Below are positions 6,417 through 12,755 of a stretch of DNA of 22,408 bases, in pieces. The stretch comes from a virus. Where the stretch lies: positions 1 through 22,408 of the IMG/VR virus record IMGVR_UViG_3300042467_001008; one strand, written 5' to 3'. Within the stretch, counting starts at the first letter, position 1, and each line of letters starts with the position of its first letter. A program made the translations under genes and the position numbers. A model generated the notes under the pieces. It did no database searches. It was not told the origin of the DNA and saw only the letters and a program-made list of their open reading frames with translations.

Positions 6417-7043
6417 TCAAAGCCCACTAAATTCAATTGCTGCCCAATCATTAGAATTTTTCTTTTCTCCACCATCCAGATTAAATCTTTTAAACGCCTC
6501 ATAACTATCCTCCGAGGGCTGAGCAAAATGAAAATCAGTTATTTCTTTCAGAAATCCACTGATTTGCGTCCCTTCAGATACCTCGTAAAACTCAATTCGT
6601 TGGTTCAAATTCAAATTCATACTAGTCCTGACAGCGACAGAAAACTTATCGTTGTGAAGATGGATGAATTTTGCGTGGAACCGAGCCAGACGAACACTAT
6701 TTTCCCCGAACCGATTTAAAAGAGCTGCGTAGTATTTCTCTTGGCGCTGCGGAAAACTACGATCCACAAGCCATCGCATAGACAGAATGTCGTCATCTTT
6801 CAGCATGTCAAAGGCTATCTGGATATCCGCGCTCGCCGCAGTCCATGTCCCGATGTCTATATGACACGGACCAATTTCCCGGACGATATGACGCAAAATA
6901 TCGATCATCGAAAAATCACCTTTTGTTATACCGAATATTTCGCATCCCTTTTCTATTTTCCCAATGCACCGCTGTGCACTTTCACCGCGCATTTCATGCC
7001 GGTAAGTGCGACTAACATTTTTTCTCTTGACACTGTCACGCAT
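6417..7043 (-). CDS. PLD-superfamily-like protein with a degenerate HKD motif
   Basis: A 208-residue protein starting at ATG 7043 behind GAGGAGAACAAATAAACA. Residues 123-145 read HAKFIHLHND then TSMNLN, which matches the phospholipase D superfamily pattern HxKx4D followed by a Ser...Asn segment (as in Nuc-type nucleases), except that the aspartate position is a histidine (H130). Only one such motif is present; single-motif members act as dimers. An earlier block (HIDIGTWTAASADIQ, residues 61-75) fits the first strand and helix of that fold. Possible activities are phosphodiester cleavage or DNA binding without catalysis. The gene is A/T-richer than the structural genes. The assignment is by pattern only. 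Confidence 0.5.
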   Translation of the reverse strand: MRDSVKRKNVSRTYRHEMRGESAQRCIGKIEKGCEIFGITKGDFSMIDILRHIVREIGPCHIDIGTWTAASADIQIAFDMLKDDDILSMRWLVDRSFPQRQEKYYAALLNRFGENSVRLARFHAKFIHLHNDKFSVAVRTSMNLNLNQRIEFYEVSEGTQISGFLKEITDFHFAQPSEDSYEAFKRFNLDGGEKKNSNDWAAIEFSGL

Positions 7044-7095
7044 TGTTTATTTGTTCTCCTCACGCCGGATTGCCCGCCGGCTCGGCAAGCATTGA

Positions 7096-7251
7096 CTATT
7101 CTGCGTAAACGGTACCTTTGTATCCGAATTCCGCCCCATCAACAGCACCGGTGTGGGTCCAATCATCTTCGATCATCGCGAGGTATTTAACGCTTTCTGA
7201 CTCGCTCATCTCTCTGATTGTCTCGGCGGTGTGGTAATCGATAAGAATCAT
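7096..7251 (-). CDS. Small hypothetical protein, 51 aa, first gene of the second early transcript
   Basis: The start is ATG 7251 behind GAGGAGAACAAAA; an upstream in-frame start would fall inside the promoter. The product is a 51-residue acidic protein (MILIDYHTAETIREMSESES, ending FGYKGTVYAE) with no cysteine or membrane segment and no recognised family. It is the first gene after the strong promoter at 7289-7317, so it should be among the earliest and best expressed products. That position is typical for small host-directed phage proteins, but the role is unknown. Confidence 0.7.
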   Translation of the reverse strand: MILIDYHTAETIREMSESESVKYLAMIEDDWTHTGAVDGAEFGYKGTVYAE

Positions 7252-7287
7252 TTTTGTTCTCCTCTGTGATGTTCCCCTGACACTTTT

Positions 7288-7323
7288 AATGATATAACAA
7301 CTTAGCACAATTGTCAACAACTT
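7288..7323 (-). promoter_or_regulatory. Strong promoter with three phased operator-like repeats
   Basis: The minus strand has TTGACA (7312-7317), a 17-base spacer and TATCAT (7289-7294). The plus strand carries ACAACTT at 7297, ACAATTG at 7307 and ACAACTT at 7317, exactly one helical turn apart, covering the spacer and the -35. The 36-base region is 27/36 identical to the promoter at 14032-14067. It lies between ThyX and the 51-residue gene and should start the second early transcript. Confidence 0.8.
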
Positions 7324-7344
7324 TATTATTATTTGCACGAAGAA

Positions 7345-8028
7345 TTATCCGCCTGGTCGTACACGCTCCCTCCACGCCGCCACGCTCACTGGCGCGATGC
7401 CATCTGCGATCTGAAGCAAAGCCTGAGCGTAAACTCGAATCTCGTGCTGCGCGTGCGGGTGATCACGCAGCTCGATGAACCGCAGCAAATTGTGGAGGTC
7501 CATCTGCCAGAAACATTGTGTGTACAGATTCTGCGGCAAGACCATCCGCGCCTGTTCGCGGCAGACGCCCATCTCAAGCAGCTCCAGGTACGTGTTGTAT
7601 GCCCGGTGGCTAATCCAACGCATCTCACTGGCAGCCTTGCGCGATACCTCTTCAGTCAAAATTCCATCGCCGACCTGTTTATTGCCCGTACCCTGCCCTC
7701 GCATTTGGTCCGGACCGGGTAGGTAAAAGTCATTCGTCATCGTCGTGTACCGGGCAGATTGAGCGTTCAGACGCGCTGTCCGATGCCGCGCAAGCTGGGC
7801 GAACACGAACAGCGGCAGTTTGATGTGGAACACCAGCACCACCTGCTCAAACGGTGATGTGTGCTGATTGCGCATCAAGTAGCGGATGAGGCGGGCATCC
7901 TCTTCCGGCGTCTTGGTGCCGGCATCGTATGAGACGCGGGCTGCACGCACCACGCTCGCGTCGTCCCCCATTGAATCGACCAGGCGGACAAACCCGTGGT
8001 CAAGCACGTCGATAACATCTGTGCTCAT
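7345..8028 (-). CDS. thyX: FAD-dependent thymidylate synthase
   Basis: A 227-residue ThyX that makes dTMP from dUMP using FAD, NADPH and methylenetetrahydrofolate. Residues 56-62 are HTSPFEQ, and the ThyX signature RHRx7S is present at 81-91 (RHRTARLNAQS). The C-terminal LHNLLRFIELRDHPHAQHEIR matches the usual substrate-binding end. Within the signature the common Ser and Glu (RHRxxSxNExS) are Arg86 and Ala89, so the usual Glu is missing although Asn88 and Ser91 are kept. The start at 8028 overlaps the stop of the 60-residue gene by four bases (ATGA) and has GAGGA upstream. It is the last gene before the second early promoter and probably supplies dTMP during phage replication, with MazG nearby. 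Confidence 0.95.
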   Translation of the reverse strand: MSTDVIDVLDHGFVRLVDSMGDDASVVRAARVSYDAGTKTPEEDARLIRYLMRNQHTSPFEQVVLVFHIKLPLFVFAQLARHRTARLNAQSARYTTMTNDFYLPGPDQMRGQGTGNKQVGDGILTEEVSRKAASEMRWISHRAYNTYLELLEMGVCREQARMVLPQNLYTQCFWQMDLHNLLRFIELRDHPHAQHEIRVYAQALLQIADGIAPVSVAAWRERVRPGG

Positions 8029-8207
8029 GGCGTCCTCACATAATGCGCATAGTCCTCGGCGATCTCGCGTATGGCATCCAGCCGGTGTGCCATCTGATAG
8101 ACCAGCTCACTGCCGTATCCTTCGGACTTTGCGGCTAGCTCGTCTAGCGCCTCGCGGCACGCCGTCAGCGCTGCGAATAAAAATTCAGATGATGCGGTTT
8201 GTTTCAT
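8025..8207 (-). CDS. Small hypothetical protein, 60 aa
   Basis: A short helical protein starting at ATG 8207 behind AAGGAAAAAACC. The frame is open upstream, but that part lies within the MazG gene in another frame and has no start site. The sequence (TACREALDELAAKSEGYGSE, ending AEDYAHYVRTP) suggests two amphipathic helices. No family is recognised. It starts 10 bases after the MazG stop and shares ATGA with ThyX, so it is probably cotranslated with both nucleotide-metabolism genes. Confidence 0.65.
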   Translation of the reverse strand: MKQTASSEFLFAALTACREALDELAAKSEGYGSELVYQMAHRLDAIREIAEDYAHYVRTP

Positions 8208-8217
8208 GGTTTTTTCC

Positions 8218-8685
8218 TTAGATTTGCTTCGCCCAGTGGGTCGCATTGCCGATGCTGTCACGCAGCTGGTGCAGCGTATTCCGGTCTCGCCCCGACCAGT
8301 CAAGGCGCTCCACCTCGGCCAGTGCGTCGGCCAGTAGGTCGCGCAAGACCGTGGTCGGACGACTATCACTAGAATGATAAACCGCACCACCATTAAAACC
8401 ATCAGGGTAACGCTCGCGAAGCTTGCGGATATTGTTTGCGGCGATGCCGTCGAGATTCAAATCATAGCGGCTGGCTATATCTGCGACGTACCAGAGTACG
8501 TCACCGAGCTCCTCACTGATGCGCGTCGGGCTCGGTGTCTTTCCGTGCCCCACATATTTTTTTATCAACTCGACGACCTCACCGGTCTCACCAGCGAGCC
8601 CGCAAGCGGATATTAGCAGCTCTTTATCGTCGCCATTAGGCGATGCTGTTCTCTTTGCGTCGTCTTGATACTCGGTCAATGTCAT
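8218..8685 (-). CDS. MazG-like nucleoside triphosphate pyrophosphohydrolase
   Basis: A 155-residue protein; residues 1-95 form an all-alpha MazG-type domain. The metal-binding pattern is clear: AGETGEVVE at 31-39 (E33, E36, E39) and EELGD at 58-62 (E59, D62), followed by LWYVADIASRYDLNLDGIAA and the usual RYPDGF near 92-97. Such enzymes hydrolyse NTPs or dNTPs to monophosphates; phage forms may clean up unusual nucleotides or lower (p)ppGpp. A C-terminal helical extension (residues 100-155) is not part of the minimal domain. ATG 8685 overlaps the previous stop (ATGA) after AAGAAAGGC and nine A residues; the frame is open further upstream but without a site. Confidence 0.88.
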   Translation of the reverse strand: MTLTEYQDDAKRTASPNGDDKELLISACGLAGETGEVVELIKKYVGHGKTPSPTRISEELGDVLWYVADIASRYDLNLDGIAANNIRKLRERYPDGFNGGAVYHSSDSRPTTVLRDLLADALAEVERLDWSGRDRNTLHQLRDSIGNATHWAKQI

Positions 8686-8966
8686 TTTTTTTTGCCTTTC
8701 TTTTTTGTCGCCCAGGTCACGTGACACTCCATGTCGTCGTGGACAATTGTTGCCGCGTACTCGATCAGCCGCATCGATTTGTCATCGCGCAGTAGCTCGC
8801 GCGCATCCGATTCCTCCAGAATAATCTGTAGTAGCAGCTCCTCCTCGTGTACCGTCACACACAGACACACCCTGTCAATCCAGATCGCGAGCGCTTCATC
8901 CTCAGCTGCCACCGCGCTGAGAAACCAATCGCTGATATCTATTTCGTCTCGGTCATCGGCATCCAT
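8682..8966 (-). CDS. Acidic hypothetical protein, 94 aa
   Basis: Start assigned to ATG 8966 behind GGAGGG. An open frame extends upstream to 9236 but overlaps the zinc-finger gene 8939-9205 completely, and that part is basic and low-quality, so it is not taken as coding. The protein is strongly acidic (MDADDRDEIDISDWFLSAVA, then LLLQIILEESDARELLRDD) and ends in a lysine-rich tail GKKK. A hydrophobic stretch (AIWIDRVCLCVTV) is too polar for a sure membrane helix. No family is recognised. It overlaps the previous gene by 28 bases and MazG by four, so it belongs to the same translation unit. Confidence 0.6.
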   Translation of the reverse strand: MDADDRDEIDISDWFLSAVAAEDEALAIWIDRVCLCVTVHEEELLLQIILEESDARELLRDDKSMRLIEYAATIVHDDMECHVTWATKKKGKKK

Positions 8967-9205
8967 AGCGCGCTTGCCCTCCCCGGCTGACAGAGAAGCG
9001 TGCGCCAGATACCGCACAGGTATGCTGAACCGTCTACGACACGTCCTTCGCCCGGTGTCGAGGATAGCACGCCGTGCCGGCAATTGTGACAGTCGCGCGA
9101 TGCCGCCCAAGCCTCCCAGCACCACGCGCACAGCTTCATTTCTGCGCTCCTGCCACGCATCACGTATCCACGCCCACATTGTGCGCATCTCCTCTCGGTA
9201 CTCAC
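8939..9205 (-). CDS. Zinc-finger protein, 88 aa (third of three paralogue-like genes)
   Basis: GTG start at 9205 overlaps the TGA of the previous gene (GTGA) and follows GAGGAGG. Cysteines fall in two four-Cys clusters: C7-C10 with C26-C29, and C39-C42 with C64-C72. Each could hold one zinc ion. The C-terminal cluster (CxxC, a gap, an aromatic residue before Cys, then 7 residues to Cys) has the same layout as the C-termini of the two genes before it. The protein could bind nucleic acid or a protein partner. No named family is recognised. ATG codons at about residues 16 and 23 would cut off the first cluster, which supports GTG as start. Confidence 0.7.
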   Translation of the reverse strand: MSTERRCAQCGRGYVMRGRSAEMKLCAWCWEAWAASRDCHNCRHGVLSSTPGEGRVVDGSAYLCGIWRTLLCQPGRASALWMPMTETK

Positions 9206-9471
9206 GTGACCACCTCCTCAAGTAGCCTTGCGTCATATCTCGGACGGCAAACGGCAGCGTTCAGCTCGCACACATAGCCAAGCCAAGCCTGATCATTTTT
9301 AGTGCCCCACTTGCAGCGACCACATGGTACAGGCTTGACGGTGATGGATACTGATGTGTCGCGCGGAGCATTTTTTTTAGCCCGATTGCACTTTGTACTG
9401 CAATACGCGCGATTGCCTGGTGTGATAAAATACCGCCTACATAGTTTGCACTGCCTTCTATCGCTGCTCAT
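9202..9471 (-). CDS. Zinc-finger protein, 89 aa (second of three paralogue-like genes)
   Basis: Start chosen at ATG 9471, inside the end of the 282-residue gene (overlap 14 bases); an upstream start at 9510 would add residues with no conserved pattern. The N-terminal cluster is C8-C11 with C24-C28 (CKLC...YCSTKC), like the first cluster of the 282-residue protein (CKRC...FCSHRC), a treble-clef-like pattern. The C-terminal cluster is C50-C53 with C68 and C75 (CGRC...YVC...VC). Basic residues between clusters suit nucleic acid binding. The protein looks like the first and last modules of its larger neighbour with the middle removed. Function unknown. Confidence 0.7.
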   Translation of the reverse strand: MSSDRRQCKLCRRYFITPGNRAYCSTKCNRAKKNAPRDTSVSITVKPVPCGRCKWGTKNDQAWLGYVCELNAAVCRPRYDARLLEEVVT

Positions 9472-10306
9472 GCAATATTGCCCCCGCCCACGGCTTGCAA
9501 ACCGTAGCACTCCTCAAGCACTCCCACCCTATATCCGACGCAGGGTTTGGCTTTCCAGCCCTGCAGCTCGCGCACGGATAGCTAGGATATGATGGCGGTA
9601 TAATTTTCTCGGCCTTTGCCTTGGCGCGAGGAAGATTTTGCTGGCGCGGACGCTCCTGACAATAGGTACACCGAGTATGGCCAGGTCGCCTGATGACTGC
9701 CTCGCACAGATCGCACTTGACGACTGGCTTCTTTTCAGCACCCTGTTCACAGGAGATGCATTTTGTGCGGCCACCAAAGCTTCGCGTCCGCAATCCGCAT
9801 TTATCGCAATTGATCGTCTTGGCGGTCGAGTAAAGGCATTGGTGGCAAATCCATCGTTTACTCTTGAGCGATTTCGAGTCTGCGCGAGCAAGCATCTCGG
9901 CTCCACACTCGCACCTTATCGTATAACACTTTATGCCTTTTTTTTCATAATACGCGGTCTTGCACGCCAGACTGCACGTGTGAGCCGAATGCCCCGTGTA
10001 GTGGAATTCCGACCCGCATATCTTGCAATCCCGTAACGGTTTTGAGGCGCGTTGTGTGCGCTTGACGTATTCCCGGTAGCAATCTTGACTGCAGCAAAAT
10101 TGCCCAGGGCTCGTGACTCGCTTCAAGAATTCTTTGGCACATTGCCTGCACTCATGCGTGATCGTCTGCATCTCACCGACACGGCGCAAGTAAGACTCGA
10201 CAAGCGGTGCCTTGCATCGATGCGAACAAAAAATTTGATTTGACGTCTTTGCGATGAATTCTGAATCACAGCGCTTGCATCGCAATATTTTGGGCTCGCG
10301 CATCAT
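9458..10306 (-). CDS. Multi-zinc-cluster protein, 282 aa (first of three paralogue-like genes)
   Basis: Seven four-cysteine clusters run along the whole protein: C10-C13/C27-C31, C53-C56/C72-C76, C94-C97/C111-C115, C132-C134/C154-C157, C167-C170/C183-C186, C198-C201/C213-C216 and C245-C248/C263-C270. The first three share CxxC...CxxxC with an aromatic residue in between, like treble-clef fingers; the next three are zinc-ribbon-like. The last matches the C-termini of the two following genes. Between them are basic, lysine/arginine-rich segments. ATG 10306 overlaps the DUF1064 stop (ATGA). So many zinc sites in a small phage protein suggest a nucleic-acid or scaffold role. No named family is recognised. 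The position between a nuclease and nucleotide enzymes suggests DNA metabolism or regulation. Confidence 0.8.
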   Translation of the reverse strand: MMREPKILRCKRCDSEFIAKTSNQIFCSHRCKAPLVESYLRRVGEMQTITHECRQCAKEFLKRVTSPGQFCCSQDCYREYVKRTQRASKPLRDCKICGSEFHYTGHSAHTCSLACKTAYYEKKGIKCYTIRCECGAEMLARADSKSLKSKRWICHQCLYSTAKTINCDKCGLRTRSFGGRTKCISCEQGAEKKPVVKCDLCEAVIRRPGHTRCTYCQERPRQQNLPRAKAKAEKIIPPSYPSYPCASCRAGKPNPASDIGWECLRSATVCKPWAGAILHEQR

Positions 10307-10614
10307 GACTTCACGACCTCGATCACGATCGGCGCGTAAAGCTCCTCCACCTGCTTGCGCTTCATCTTGGACATCGGAGTGTCGACGCCTTTAACGTCAA
10401 CCCACCTAATGGATCCACCAGACTCAAAAATGCAAAAGTCACAAACGTACTTCACTCCGCCAGGCAAATGAAACGGCACCTGCCGCAAGTACTGCACCAC
10501 TTCACCAGCCGCCTTGGCCCGGTCAAGCTGCTCCGCGAAGGCCAGCTCAGCCTTACTGTCGAATCGATGTCCGTCCCGCTTTTGCGGTGACGCATTGTAT
10601 TTGTGTCTGATCAT
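10303..10614 (-). CDS. DUF1064 family protein, PD-(D/E)xK nuclease-like
   Basis: A 103-residue protein with the DUF1064 pattern: KYNASPQKRDGHRFDSKAEL at the start (E23), VCDFCIFE with D59, and IRWVDVKG with D73 and K75. Together E, D and DxK make a PD-(D/E)xK-type active site. Family members are phage proteins found in replication modules and are thought to act as endonucleases or junction resolvases. The length is normal. The start is ATG 10614, joined directly to the shared leader (GAGGAGAAC-ATG), an unusually short spacing. It follows the helicase-loader-like gene by 46 bases and overlaps the large zinc-cluster gene. Confidence 0.85.
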   Translation of the reverse strand: MIRHKYNASPQKRDGHRFDSKAELAFAEQLDRAKAAGEVVQYLRQVPFHLPGGVKYVCDFCIFESGGSIRWVDVKGVDTPMSKMKRKQVEELYAPIVIEVVKS

Positions 10615-10660
10615 GTTCTCCTCAAATGTTGAAAAGTGAATAACTCGATAAGCGCCTGTT

Positions 10661-11227
10661 TTAGGCCTTCATTTTATCCGCAACGTCTATAATCACCTTG
10701 GACGCATACAACAAGCCTTGTTGGGCATCCTGTTGCGGTAGAACGCGCATTGATTCGCACCTCAATCGTTGCGTTTCAGCAAAGTCACGCAATTCCGTGA
10801 CGGCGCGCTGGAAAGTCTTGGCCATAAAGTCCAACTGCTTTTGATCGTGAGCCTCAAGGATCGCCCTTGCGCCACCAATCCTGTCGAGACCAACACGTTG
10901 CTCAGTCGTCAATTGCGGTTGCGTGGTCGTCCGGGTCTCGCTGTCCCACCTGCCGTGCGGACCATACTCGCAAACAAGGCGCACCGTGTCGGCCCACAAT
11001 TGCGCCGTGTCCTCCACCGGAGCGGCCCACCTGCGTATTTGTGCCAGCGTTGGCCATTGGTCGCTTGTTCGAGCCATATGGCGCACCGCAGCCAAAACAG
11101 CTTCGCCGGGTAGGTCTTGTAGTTCTCGGTACCACATCTCGACAACCGCTTTGTCCTGCATTCGGATTCGGCCTGGGTGATAGGCCTCCAACAAGGCCAT
11201 CAATGCCACGTGTTCTTCGCGTGTCAA
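10661..11227 (-). CDS. Replicative helicase loader-like protein (G39P-like N-terminus)
   Basis: 188 residues. The N-terminal 65 residues (LLEAYHPGRIRMQDKAVVEM, then WYRELQDLPGEAVLAAVRHM and WPTLAQIRRWAAP) match the helical pattern of the phage SPP1 G39P family, which binds the replicative helicase and brings it to the initiator at the origin. The rest is helical and variable, as in the family. The start is TTG at 11227, after AAGGAGAACAAAA; TTG overlaps the TGA of the initiator gene (TTGA). That order, initiator then loader, is standard. With no helicase or polymerase gene in the window, it may load the host helicase. Confidence 0.7.
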   Translation of the reverse strand: MTREEHVALMALLEAYHPGRIRMQDKAVVEMWYRELQDLPGEAVLAAVRHMARTSDQWPTLAQIRRWAAPVEDTAQLWADTVRLVCEYGPHGRWDSETRTTTQPQLTTEQRVGLDRIGGARAILEAHDQKQLDFMAKTFQRAVTELRDFAETQRLRCESMRVLPQQDAQQGLLYASKVIIDVADKMKA

Positions 11228-12144
11228 TTTTGTTCTCCTTCTGCTAGCCAGCTGGCCAGCGATGCCCTCACCACGTCGCCGTGATGCATCTTGCGCTCTG
11301 GCGGTTTGAATTGTATCGGGTCGTCAAGCCAACCGACCTGGTTCAACCAGGTGGATGCGTGTCGCCATTCTGGTACCCAAGCGCCAGCTCGCCTGGCAGC
11401 CTCGCGCTGAATCACCTGCTGCTCGACTGCCTCAATCACGTCCTTGGCCATGTCGTCGCTCTCGACGATTTTATCCCACATTTGCTTTGCTTTTTGCTTG
11501 CTGCCTTTACCGGGGTGCGCAAGCCAAAACTCGGAAAAACGTAAATCGAGTATTTCAGCGTGCGGACGCGCGCGTTTACTCTCTCGTTGTTTTGGTTTTG
11601 GTACTGGATTTGGAGACGGAATTGGATTTGGTATTGGATATGGATTTGGTATTGGTATTGGTATTGGTATTGGTATTGGGGCATTGCCCTCCGCATCAGT
11701 CCGCAATGCGGTGTGCATGCGCTCCGCATGCGAGTCGCATAATTCCGCATTGCGCTCCGCATCATCAGTATCATTTGACTCAACGCCAGAACGCTTGTCC
11801 CACCTTGACTTTGCGGCTTTTTTTGCTGCCTCACTCCGTTGCGCGCTGTGGTAGCACCATGGTTGATGCTCTGCCCAGTCGTGGATAGCAAACCCACCAT
11901 CGATCTCGTCAACCAAACGCAAATCAACCAAGATTTGCACGATATTTTCTTGACCTTCCCAATCAGCTGCAAGCATCAAGTCATCTTCGTCAAGTCCAGA
12001 CAGATCACCATCTGGCTTGTGCTTTGCAACCCACGACCACAAACAAAGCAACGCAATAACGCCTTCAGCACCGAGTCTGCGCTTGAGTTTTTTTATCTTA
12101 GTGTGACTAAAAACATCAGCGTTTATGCGAAGGTCATTCGGCAT
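11224..12144 (-). CDS. Phage replication initiator (replisome organizer-like), contains candidate origin
   Basis: 306 residues in three parts. Residues 1-100 (MPNDLRINADVFSHTKIKKL, GVIALLCLWSWVAKHKPDGD) resemble the winged-helix N-terminus of phage replisome organizers. Residues 120-190 are low-complexity: first repeats around DAERNAE, HAERMHT and DAEGNA, then a Pro-Ile/Asn run (from about 155 to 185). Residues 195-280 (FSEFWLAHPGKGSKQKAKQMW, ending WRHASTWLNQVGWLDD) match the C-terminal region seen in many phage initiators. The peptide repeats are coded by DNA repeats that look like an origin (11689-11762). ATG 12144 follows the stop of the HTH gene with no gap (TAAATG). Its role would be to bind the origin and recruit the loader coded next. 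Confidence 0.8.
   Translation of the reverse strand: MPNDLRINADVFSHTKIKKLKRRLGAEGVIALLCLWSWVAKHKPDGDLSGLDEDDLMLAADWEGQENIVQILVDLRLVDEIDGGFAIHDWAEHQPWCYHSAQRSEAAKKAAKSRWDKRSGVESNDTDDAERNAELCDSHAERMHTALRTDAEGNAPIPIPIPIPIPNPYPIPNPIPSPNPVPKPKQRESKRARPHAEILDLRFSEFWLAHPGKGSKQKAKQMWDKIVESDDMAKDVIEAVEQQVIQREAARRAGAWVPEWRHASTWLNQVGWLDDPIQFKPPERKMHHGDVVRASLASWLAEGEQN
11588..11680. repeat. Degenerate hexanucleotide tandem repeat (GGTATT)
   Basis: Five perfect GGTATT units occupy 11648-11677, and variants (GGATTT, GGTACT, GGATAT) extend back to about 11588. They code for the Pro-Ile/Asn run of the initiator. The block is A/T-rich with strong strand asymmetry and directly adjoins the iterons at 11689. 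Copy number is likely to vary by strand slippage. It may also ease DNA unwinding. Confidence 0.85.
11689..11762. other. Candidate replication origin: iteron cluster inside the initiator gene
   Basis: The plus strand shows CTCCGCAT at 11689, 11722 and 11755, TTCCGCAT at 11743 and TCCGCAAT at 11700. In the same stretch are dyads: GCATGCG-ctc-CGCATGC (11715-11731, perfect), CCGCA-a-TGCGG (11701-11711) and CGCA-t-TGCG (11746-11754). Repeated initiator-binding sites inside the initiator gene beside an A/T-rich repeat follow the lambda O / ori pattern. Origin function is an inference. Confidence 0.55.
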
Positions 12145-12318
12145 TTATTGGCGCTCCGTCAATGACTTTACGTCGTTCTCATTGATTCGCCACACCCTTG
12201 AATTCAGCTTAGCAGCCGGCAAGATTCCATTTTTGACCCAATTGCGAACTGTCTGCGTGCTAACCTGCAGCTTTTTCGCTACTTGGCTCACAGTCAAAAA
12301 TTGTTGATATTCTGTCAT
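12145..12318 (-). CDS. Small helix-turn-helix DNA-binding protein (excisionase-like fold)
   Basis: A 57-residue ORF from ATG 12318, behind GGAGGGCGAT, to TAA, with the next gene's ATG following directly. The sequence LTVSQVAKKLQVSTQTVRNW, then VKNGILPAAKLNSRVWRINEND, is the HTH_17/MerR-type winged helix used by excisionases and small regulators: a first helix, recognition helix STQTVRNWV, and a beta wing containing RVWRI. In an integrase-containing phage this would be called Xis, but no integrase is visible, so an autoregulator, replication helper or repressor of the early promoters is just as likely. It lies first after the promoter at 12333-12361 and in front of the initiator. Confidence 0.85.
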   Translation of the reverse strand: MTEYQQFLTVSQVAKKLQVSTQTVRNWVKNGILPAAKLNSRVWRINENDVKSLTERQ

Positions 12319-12332
12319 ATCGCCCTCCTATT

Positions 12333-12361
12333 TGTATAGTCTCGCAAAACAATGGTATCAA
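12333..12361 (-). promoter_or_regulatory. Probable promoter for the HTH-initiator-loader genes
   Basis: Minus strand: TTGATA (12356-12361), a 17-base spacer, and TATACA (12333-12338), 15 bases before the start codon of the HTH gene. Both hexamers are near consensus. It lacks the 10-bp-phased ACAANTT repeats of the other two promoters, so it would be controlled differently. Confidence 0.5.
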
Positions 12362-12400
12362 AGCGGAAACAAAATGCAAAGACTTTATCTCCGCTTTTTT
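12360..12400. terminator. Weak hairpin after SSB, possible terminator
   Basis: AAAGCGGA (12360-12367) and TCCGCTTT (12390-12397) are perfect inverted arms with a 22-base loop. A T6 run follows on the plus strand; on the minus strand the tail is only CTTTGAT. It lies just after the SSB stop. The long loop makes it a weak candidate, and one arm touches the promoter. Confidence 0.3.
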
Positions 12401-12407
12401 CGGCTCT

Positions 12408-12755
12408 TTAAAACGGCATCTCGTCAGAATCGCTTGACGGCGCATCAATTCCTGGCGCAACGCGTTTCGTTCCACCGTCGATTTCGATCAATCGTGCGTA
12501 CATTTGAAGCTTGCCTTCAGTTGAGACGATGCGACGAATCTCGACGATGCAGCTTACCTTATCTCCTTTTCTGAGGTTCGCTAGCACGTATTGTGCCTTC
12601 GTGCCCATTGCATCGACTGTGACCCACTGAGTCAAATTCCCTTGTGATTTCGTGTATCCGTACTTGACAGCGCAAGAAAATTGCACGCCTTCATACTCCC
12701 CAGTCTTTGCCTCCGGGTCGCGTCCGACATTTCCTGTTATAGTTGCGATAAACAT
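12408..12755 (-). CDS. ssb: Single-stranded DNA-binding protein
   Basis: A 115-residue OB-fold SSB: MFIATITGNVGRDPEAK at the start, then FSCAVKYGYTK...TQWVTVDAMG and LANLRKGDKVSCIVEIR, as in bacterial and phage SSBs, with the acidic tail SDSDEMPF that normally contacts host replication and repair proteins. It is short, with a reduced linker, as is common in phages. ATG 12755 shares one base with the TAA of the annealing-protein gene, whose last codons also form the ribosome binding site AAGGAGAACAAATA. The pairing of SSB with an annealing protein suggests a recombination-linked replication mode. Confidence 0.95.
   Translation of the reverse strand: MFIATITGNVGRDPEAKTGEYEGVQFSCAVKYGYTKSQGNLTQWVTVDAMGTKAQYVLANLRKGDKVSCIVEIRRIVSTEGKLQMYARLIEIDGGTKRVAPGIDAPSSDSDEMPF

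Noticed and set aside
8967-9236. N-terminal extension of the acidic 94-residue protein to a start at 9236
   Set aside because: It overlaps the whole zinc-finger gene, is unlike the rest of the protein, and ATG 8966 has a good GGAGGG site.
12145-12318. Firm excisionase assignment for the HTH protein
   Set aside because: No integrase or attachment site is visible, and the same fold occurs in other small regulators, so only a DNA-binding role is claimed.
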